NCBI GenBank assembly: GCA_900313475.1
Contig: OMRJ01000196.1
Span: forward strand, 1-9,171
DNA from: an uncultured Eubacteriales bacterium
GTDB taxonomy: Bacteria > Bacillota > Clostridia > Oscillospirales > Acutalibacteraceae
Length of the DNA: 9,171 nucleotides
Direction: 5' to 3'
Shown: piece by piece, positions 5,067-9,171 of the stretch
Layout: the number at the start of each line of letters is the position of its first letter
How positions within the stretch are numbered: position 1 is the first letter of the stretch
Notes under the pieces: generated by a model
The model's database searches: none
The model's input: the letters and a program-made list of their open reading frames with translations, nothing else
Told to the model about the DNA's origin: nothing
Translations under genes and position numbers: made by a program

Positions 5067-5801
5067 ATGTTCATTAAATTTCTGTACGCCTTTATCTGCG
5101 CAGCCACAATGGTGTGCGGCTTTCTTTTTGTACGCTCGCAGTACAACGGTGCATGCGGCCGTTCGCTCACGCTGAAAATGATTGCCGCCACAGGCTATAT
5201 TGCAATCGGCGCACTTGCCGTAAAAATTTCGGGAAATGAATCGCGTTTCGCATTGATTATGTTCGGCGCGCTTATCTGCTCGTGGATAGGCGACCTTTTT
5301 CTGCACCTGTGGCAGCACAAAATTTACACAGCCATCGGCTTTTTGGGCTTTTTAACCGCACACTTCTTTTTCATTGCGGCATACCTCCGCGCAATCCGTC
5401 TTTATGCGCCCGACAGAAGCTTTTTCTCCGCGCCCGAGATAATCGCCGTGGTGCTGTTTGATGTTTTCTTCCTTGTTTTTTCACGTCTGATAGGCACGGA
5501 GATAAAGGGTGTGCTGAACATACCGATAGTAATGTATGCCACGGTCATAACAACAATGCTCTGCAAAGCCTGCATAATGGGCATAAGCATGATAAAAGCC
5601 GACGTCCCCCATGCGACTGCCGCCGCTGTGCTTGCTGTTGCCGGCGCATCGCTGTTCGTGATGAGCGACTTTTCCATTGCGATTCTCATGTTCAACAAAA
5701 AGTACAAAAAAAGCCACCCGCTTAAAATGTTCAATATACTCACATATTTTGCTGCGGAGCTTGCGCTTGCGAGTCTTCTGCTTGTTGTAAATCCCGTTTA
5801 A
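5067..5801 (+). CDS. YhhN-family integral membrane protein, probable lysoplasmalogenase
   Basis: A 244-residue, highly hydrophobic protein with about eight membrane segments, matching the YhhN/TMEM86 family in length and pattern. Recognisable family points are SWIGDLFL (72-79, the conserved Gly-Asp), a following TAHFFFIAAY helix (98-106), and GASLFVMSDFSIAI (193-206, the conserved Ser-Asp). Characterised members hydrolyse the vinyl-ether bond of lysoplasmalogens, releasing a fatty aldehyde and a glycerophospho-head group. This fits an anaerobic clostridium whose membrane contains plasmalogens. The activity is inferred from family only. The gene has its own extended -10 promoter and is followed after 19 bp by a PLP enzyme, so the two are almost certainly co-transcribed. 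G+C is high for a membrane protein (33 of 60 at 5161-5220). Confidence 0.85.
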   Translation: MFIKFLYAFICAATMVCGFLFVRSQYNGACGRSLTLKMIAATGYIAIGALAVKISGNESRFALIMFGALICSWIGDLFLHLWQHKIYTAIGFLGFLTAHFFFIAAYLRAIRLYAPDRSFFSAPEIIAVVLFDVFFLVFSRLIGTEIKGVLNIPIVMYATVITTMLCKACIMGISMIKADVPHATAAAVLAVAGASLFVMSDFSIAILMFNKKYKKSHPLKMFNILTYFAAELALASLLLVVNPV

Positions 5802-5820
5802 CAGAAAAGAGGCACAATAA

Positions 5821-6996
5821 ATGAAATATGACTTTTCGTGCATAACCGACAGACGAAACACAGGCTCATTCAAATGGGCGCCGACCGAAGCCGAAGGCTT
5901 TGAGAACGTATACCCGCTCTCGACCGCCGACATGGAGTTTCCGACCGCGCCGGAAATACGCAAAGCATGCGCCCGTTTTGCCGAGCGCGGCTTCATTTGC
6001 TACACCGAGGGGGACGGCTCATATAAACGCGCCGTGTGCGATTTCATGCTCCGCCGCCACAACTGGCAAATCAAACCCGAATGGATAGTGAATACATACG
6101 GTATCGTAGCTGCGCTGCACACTGCGGTCAAGGCTTTCACCGACGAGGGGGACGGCATTATCTCGTTTGAGCCTGTGTACGCGCATTTTTACGATGCAGC
6201 AAGGCTGACGGGACGCAAGGCGGTAAAAATTCCGCTTGTTATCGAAAACGACAGCTATAAAATAAATTTTTCGGAATTTGAAAAAGCGTGCGAAAATCCT
6301 GAAAATAAGCTTTTGATATTCTGCTCGCCGCACAACCCCGTCGGCAGAGTGTGGACAAAAGAAGAGCTTGAAAAGCTTGTGCGCATCTGCCGCAAAAACG
6401 GCATTATAATTGTTTCGGACGAAATACATTTTGACATCACGCGCAAAGAGCACACCGTCATTTCAACGGTAAACGGCGGCTGCGGAGATATTTGCATAGT
6501 CTGCACGGCTGTTTCAAAGAGCTTTAACGCAGCAGGTCTTTCGACCTCAAATATTATTATTGAAAACGAGGCGCTGCGCAAACGCTTCAAGGCACAGATC
6601 GACGCCGACGGCTACTCATGCATAAACGCCTTTGCCTATCCCGCCACGCACGCCGCATACACCGCATGCGACGAATGGCTCGATGAAATGAACGCGCGCA
6701 TAAATAAAAACTTCGACATTTTTGAAAAAACACTCCGCGAGACAATGCCGAAAATACATTTCTGCCCGCGCGAAGGCACTTATATGGCGTGGCTTGATGT
6801 TTCATGCTTCAATATTCCGGCAGACGAAAGCAAAGCCGTATTTTTCGCCCGTAACACCGGTTTCCTGCCGAATGACGGCGACTGGTTTGAGGGCGACGGA
6901 AACACGCACATCCGCGTAAACCTCGCGGTTGCCGAAGAAACGCTCCAACGCTTCATTGAATCGCTGAAAAAATCTTACGGCGAACACGTAAAATAG
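5821..6996 (+). CDS. MalY/PatB-family PLP-dependent aminotransferase or C-S beta-lyase
   Basis: A 391-residue fold-type I PLP enzyme, the usual length for the MalY/PatB group (cystathionine beta-lyase and related C-S lyases). Signs of the family in order: STADMEFPTAPEI (34-46, matching the family ADMDF motif), YGIVAALHTAVKAF (93-106), HNPVGRVW (171-178, Asn172 near the cofactor), SDEIHFD (199-205, Asp200 for the PLP ring nitrogen), VSKSFNAAGL (231-240, Lys233 as the cofactor lysine), and HIRVNLA (363-369, Arg365 for the substrate carboxylate). All expected residues are present, so it should be active. Substrate choice (cystathionine, cysteine-like C-S compounds, or transamination) cannot be read from sequence. 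The start has GAGG (5809-5812) 8 nt upstream. It is the second gene of the unit with YhhN; a link between cysteine-type chemistry and plasmalogen turnover is not established. Confidence 0.9.
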   Translation: MKYDFSCITDRRNTGSFKWAPTEAEGFENVYPLSTADMEFPTAPEIRKACARFAERGFICYTEGDGSYKRAVCDFMLRRHNWQIKPEWIVNTYGIVAALHTAVKAFTDEGDGIISFEPVYAHFYDAARLTGRKAVKIPLVIENDSYKINFSEFEKACENPENKLLIFCSPHNPVGRVWTKEELEKLVRICRKNGIIIVSDEIHFDITRKEHTVISTVNGGCGDICIVCTAVSKSFNAAGLSTSNIIIENEALRKRFKAQIDADGYSCINAFAYPATHAAYTACDEWLDEMNARINKNFDIFEKTLRETMPKIHFCPREGTYMAWLDVSCFNIPADESKAVFFARNTGFLPNDGDWFEGDGNTHIRVNLAVAEETLQRFIESLKKSYGEHVK

Positions 6997-7040
6997 TTTA
7001 ATCGACTTGCGTTTTTAACTTAAAGCGAAGGACAATGAAA

Positions 7041-7096
7041 AAAGACTATATTTCACATTTTGCATTTCATTAAATGCTTCGCGAAATATGGTCTTT
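7041..7096. terminator. bidirectional terminator between convergent units
   Basis: AAAGACTATATTTC (7041-7054) pairs with GAAATATGGTCTTT (7083-7096) over 14 bp with one G-U. An inner stem pairs GCATTT (7062-7067) with AAATGC (7072-7077). On the minus strand the stem runs into six T (complement of 7038-7043), serving the acyltransferase gene. On the plus strand only three T follow before ATT, so termination after the PatB-like gene may be weaker. Confidence 0.75.
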
Positions 7097-7200
7097 ATTC
7101 ATGCAAACATAAAGATTTTTACTTTTTTTAAGTATTTTTTACATTAACCGTGTAAGATTATGATAAAAATACTATCTGTAATAAGATGAGGTGATCCGTT

Positions 7201-8232
7201 TTAAGGAACTATTTTTTTGAGAACAGGGATTTTTTTAATAAGCAAAATAATCATCAGCGCTATAAAATAAAAGACAAAAGGACCAAAAATCCGCCACTGC
7301 CATGTTCCTCCGACAATACCGGGAATCATCTCTGCCGTTCTGAGCACAATCATATGAATGAGATAAATACCAAAGCTGCATGATGAAATTTTTGCAACTG
7401 TTTTTTTCGCATACTCGCTCACAAACAGCTTTTCCCATTTAATGTACTTAAACAAAACAAAAACTGCAACAGAAAGGAAAACAGCAAAAAAACCAAAATA
7501 ATCAAAATATGTTTTATTGTTTTCCCCTGTTGTTATATCAAGATAATATGTCGCAGTATATCTGAATACCGCGCCGAATACTCCGAGTGTGTAAATAACC
7601 GCGCGTTGCACTCGTGAAAAGTCCTCTGTTGAGAGCAGATAACCAAGAAAAACATAAATGATATAGTCGCCCGCCGCGGGCAGCCTTATCTCCGATGAAA
7701 GTGAAAAACCGGTCCACAGCGTAATATACGGCATCAGACTTTTTATAAAAAAAACAACGCAAACCGCATACTTAAGCGCATTTTTATTCTTTGTCAAAAG
7801 AGAAAGCAACGGCATTGAAAGATAAACGGAAAAAAGGGGATCAAAAAACCAATAAACACCTTCTACCTTATTTGTAACAATATTAAACAGCGTCTGTTTG
7901 ATTCCGGTTTCCATAACGGAATAGCTGCCCGTCAAGCATTTAAAAATAAGAGAAATAATGCTCCATGCAAAAAATGGTATTAGTATTCTTGTGAATCGCT
8001 TCCTTAAAAATGTTTTTGTATCATACTTTTCACGATAATTCATCAAGTTTGCGCCGGACAGCATGAAAAACACCGGAACAGCCCAATAGCACACAACTTC
8101 TACAAAGAATGCCTGTTTCCATCCAGGTGTATTTGTGTAATTATGCGCTATTCCGTTACAGTGCATACATATCACGCTGAAACATGCGCAAATATTTAGA
8201 ATGTCATAGTACAAAACCCTTTTCTTTTCCAT
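7201..8232 (-). CDS. acyltransferase-3 family integral membrane protein
   Basis: A 343-residue membrane protein with roughly ten hydrophobic segments and the marks of the acyltransferase-3 family, which moves acyl groups (often acetyl) onto cell-surface sugars or glycolipids. In order: RVLYYDILNICACFSVICMH (5-24, Asp10 and the conserved His24), VPVFFMLSGANL (52-63), RKRFTRILIPF (77-87), EGVYWFFDPL (124-133), and CSFGIYLIHMIVL (285-297) near the end. The C-terminus is basic (LIKKIPVLKKIVP). Substrate is unknown; O-acetylation of a polysaccharide is the usual expectation. The ATG at 8232 is preferred to a TTG at 8292 because GAGG lies 6 nt upstream and the extra 20 residues would span a perfect hairpin. 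Base use differs from its neighbours: 16 of 60 G+C at 7441-7500 against 30 of 60 at 8701-8760 in the next gene, which may indicate transfer. It lies 74 bp downstream of the isomerase gene on the same strand. Confidence 0.85.
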   Translation of the reverse strand: MEKKRVLYYDILNICACFSVICMHCNGIAHNYTNTPGWKQAFFVEVVCYWAVPVFFMLSGANLMNYREKYDTKTFLRKRFTRILIPFFAWSIISLIFKCLTGSYSVMETGIKQTLFNIVTNKVEGVYWFFDPLFSVYLSMPLLSLLTKNKNALKYAVCVVFFIKSLMPYITLWTGFSLSSEIRLPAAGDYIIYVFLGYLLSTEDFSRVQRAVIYTLGVFGAVFRYTATYYLDITTGENNKTYFDYFGFFAVFLSVAVFVLFKYIKWEKLFVSEYAKKTVAKISSCSFGIYLIHMIVLRTAEMIPGIVGGTWQWRIFGPFVFYFIALMIILLIKKIPVLKKIVP

Positions 8233-8238
8233 TTTTTT

Positions 8239-8242
8239 CCTC
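8239..8242 (-). promoter_or_regulatory. ribosome binding site that decides the acyltransferase start
   Basis: GAGG on the minus strand (complement of 8239-8242) lies 6 nt before the ATG at 8232, in a GCGAGGAAAAAA context. It sits only 2 nt from the base of the hairpin at 8245-8276, so folding could affect ribosome access. Confidence 0.7.
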
Positions 8243-8244
8243 GC

Positions 8245-8276
8245 AAAACACACGTACAAACCCGCACGTGTGTTTT
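8245..8276. terminator. perfect 11-bp hairpin between isomerase and acyltransferase genes
   Basis: AAAACACACGT (8245-8255) and ACGTGTGTTTT (8266-8276) are perfect inverted copies around a 10-nt loop. On the minus strand the hairpin begins 30 nt after the isomerase stop codon, has a long A-rich 5' flank, and ends in four T and then GCG, a weak terminator shape. On the plus strand it is followed by T4-C-T7 (8273-8284), a much stronger terminator shape, though no plus-strand gene ends here. It may be a partial terminator or attenuator for the acyltransferase gene, or a processing hairpin. Confidence 0.55.
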
Positions 8277-8306
8277 CTTTTTTTGTCGACAAATTACTTT
8301 ACACTC

Positions 8307-9171
8307 TTATAAGAGCGCACGGGCAAGCACTTCTTTGAAAGCGGAGCACGCCGCATTGAATGCGTCGCGATTCGTGGGGTATTGATAAACCTCTTTTACG
8401 GAATCCGCACCGCCGTTCTGCTCAAGAGACGCAAGTCCGTCGAACACCTTGAGATGCGGTTCGAGCGTCAGGAAGCGGTCGCCGTCCTTTTCGTTAAAGC
8501 GACGGATAAGCTCCTCTATATGTCCGTCTCCCTTGCCGCACGGAACCACAAAGCCGTCCGCCATGCGGCAGTCTTTAATGTGCATATACTCAATGTAATT
8601 CTTGAGTTTTTCGTATGCGGGCAGAATTTCGACGCGGCACTGAATGAAGTTCGCGGGGTCAAACACACCCTTGATTTTGCCCTCAAATGTCTTAAGAATG
8701 TCGAGACATCTGTCGTCGATGTCGCCGTAAATATCCTTTTCATTCTCGTGGCAGCACCAAATGCCGTTTGAGCGGGAATAATCAGCCATTTTTTCAAGAC
8801 GTTCAAAGACCTCGTCCCTGTATTTTTCGGGCGCCTCTCCTTTCGGAGTGTAAAAGCTGAACATTCTTATATTTTTTGTACCGAGAATACATGCCGTTTC
8901 CACACAGCGCTTAAACTCATCGAAATGCGGCTCAAAAGCATCGGTTATCCCGATTTTTCCGAAGCGTGAACCTACAGCCGAAACGCCGATGCCGTTTTCG
9001 TCAAGAACTTTTCTGACCTTTTTTGCCTGTTCCGCCGTTATGTCGGAAACATTGCCGTCGTCAAGTCCGCGCGGCTCGATGTGTGTAAGCCCGTTTGCCT
9101 TAAGGGCATCAATCTGGCTTAAAAGTCCGCCGCCTGCCTCCTCCGCCAATGCGGAAAGAAGCAAATGTGCC
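8307..9171 (-). CDS. sugar phosphate isomerase/epimerase (TIM barrel, AP-endonuclease-2-like), 5' end outside the window
   Basis: At least 287 residues are visible. The frame stays open through the right edge (Ala-His codons before a TTG at 9164), and the sequence begins in a conserved LLLSALAEEAGG stretch, so only a few N-terminal residues are probably missing. The fold is the xylose-isomerase-like TIM barrel of sugar phosphate isomerases/epimerases. Probable metal and substrate residues, numbered from the TTG codon at 9164: HIEPRG (28-33), CCHENEKDIYGD with Glu140 and Glu142, GVFDPANF with Asp169, MHIKD with His195, and LEPHL with Glu235. Such proteins bind one divalent metal and interconvert sugars or inositol derivatives in the cytoplasm; the substrate cannot be named. 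No sugar transporter or kinase is in view. The following gene on this strand is the acyltransferase, behind a hairpin, and no promoter is visible inside the window. Confidence 0.88.
   Translation of the reverse strand, partial: AHLLLSALAEEAGGGLLSQIDALKANGLTHIEPRGLDDGNVSDITAEQAKKVRKVLDENGIGVSAVGSRFGKIGITDAFEPHFDEFKRCVETACILGTKNIRMFSFYTPKGEAPEKYRDEVFERLEKMADYSRSNGIWCCHENEKDIYGDIDDRCLDILKTFEGKIKGVFDPANFIQCRVEILPAYEKLKNYIEYMHIKDCRMADGFVVPCGKGDGHIEELIRRFNEKDGDRFLTLEPHLKVFDGLASLEQNGGADSVKEVYQYPTNRDAFNAACSAFKEVLARALL

Noticed and set aside
4905..5318. Minus-strand open frame of 137 codons antisense to the start of YhhN
   Set aside because: It runs across the YhhN promoter and leader and the first membrane segments; no ribosome binding site.
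5481..5996. Minus-strand open frame of 171 codons across the YhhN/PatB-like junction
   Set aside because: It is antisense to two clearly conserved proteins and has no recognisable domain or start signal.
7035..7073. Tiny plus-strand frame (ATG at 7035, 12 codons) after AAGGA
   Set aside because: It is contained in the terminator hairpin, is too close to the AAGGA, and has no sign of being a leader peptide because no plus-strand gene follows.
1..9171. CRISPR arrays, tRNA or rRNA genes, insertion sequences, prophage or defence genes
   Set aside because: Looked for on both strands; no regular repeats, tRNA-like cloverleaf sequences, transposase motifs or phage/defence protein motifs were found.

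Overview
The window looks like ordinary chromosome from a low-to-mid GC, Gram-positive anaerobe of the class Clostridia, probably a gut member of the Oscillospiraceae/Ruminococcaceae. This rests on strong Shine-Dalgarno sequences before nearly every gene, use of TTG and GTG starts, sigma-A type promoters, classical Rho-independent terminators, and families common in that group. These include a clostridial radical SAM/SPASM protein, a lipoprotein with a Ser/Thr/Pro-rich linker, a TetR regulator with a DhaS-like C-terminus, and a YhhN lysoplasmalogenase that fits a plasmalogen-containing membrane. The exact genus cannot be told from sequence alone.

Layout from left to right. (1) A minus-strand gene leaves the left edge; only its first 26 codons are inside. 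(2) A divergent plus-strand TetR-family regulator follows, served by an unusually symmetric back-to-back promoter and a 19-bp palindrome just before its start codon. (3) Next is a TTG-started, membrane-anchored hypothetical protein, closed by a strong terminator. (4) A 435-bp gene-free stretch follows, holding a possible relic of a surface-protein C-terminus. (5) A minus-strand pair comes next, an uncharacterised radical SAM/SPASM enzyme followed by a lipoprotein, with a clear promoter in front and a probable terminator behind. (6) Divergent from it is a plus-strand pair, a YhhN-family membrane protein (lysoplasmalogenase) and a MalY/PatB-type PLP enzyme only 19 bp apart, ending in a bidirectional hairpin. 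(7) Last is a minus-strand pair, an acyltransferase-3 family membrane protein and, upstream of it, a TIM-barrel sugar phosphate isomerase/epimerase that runs off the right edge. A perfect 11-bp hairpin lies between these two.

The genes do not form one obvious pathway. The three two-gene units look like independent transcription units. I found no CRISPR array, tRNA, rRNA, transposase, phage gene, toxin-antitoxin pair or recognisable defence system. The items most worth a second look are the symmetric divergent promoter, the uncharacterised radical SAM enzyme paired with a lipoprotein, the AT-rich acyltransferase with its flanking oddities, and the possible surface-anchor relic.
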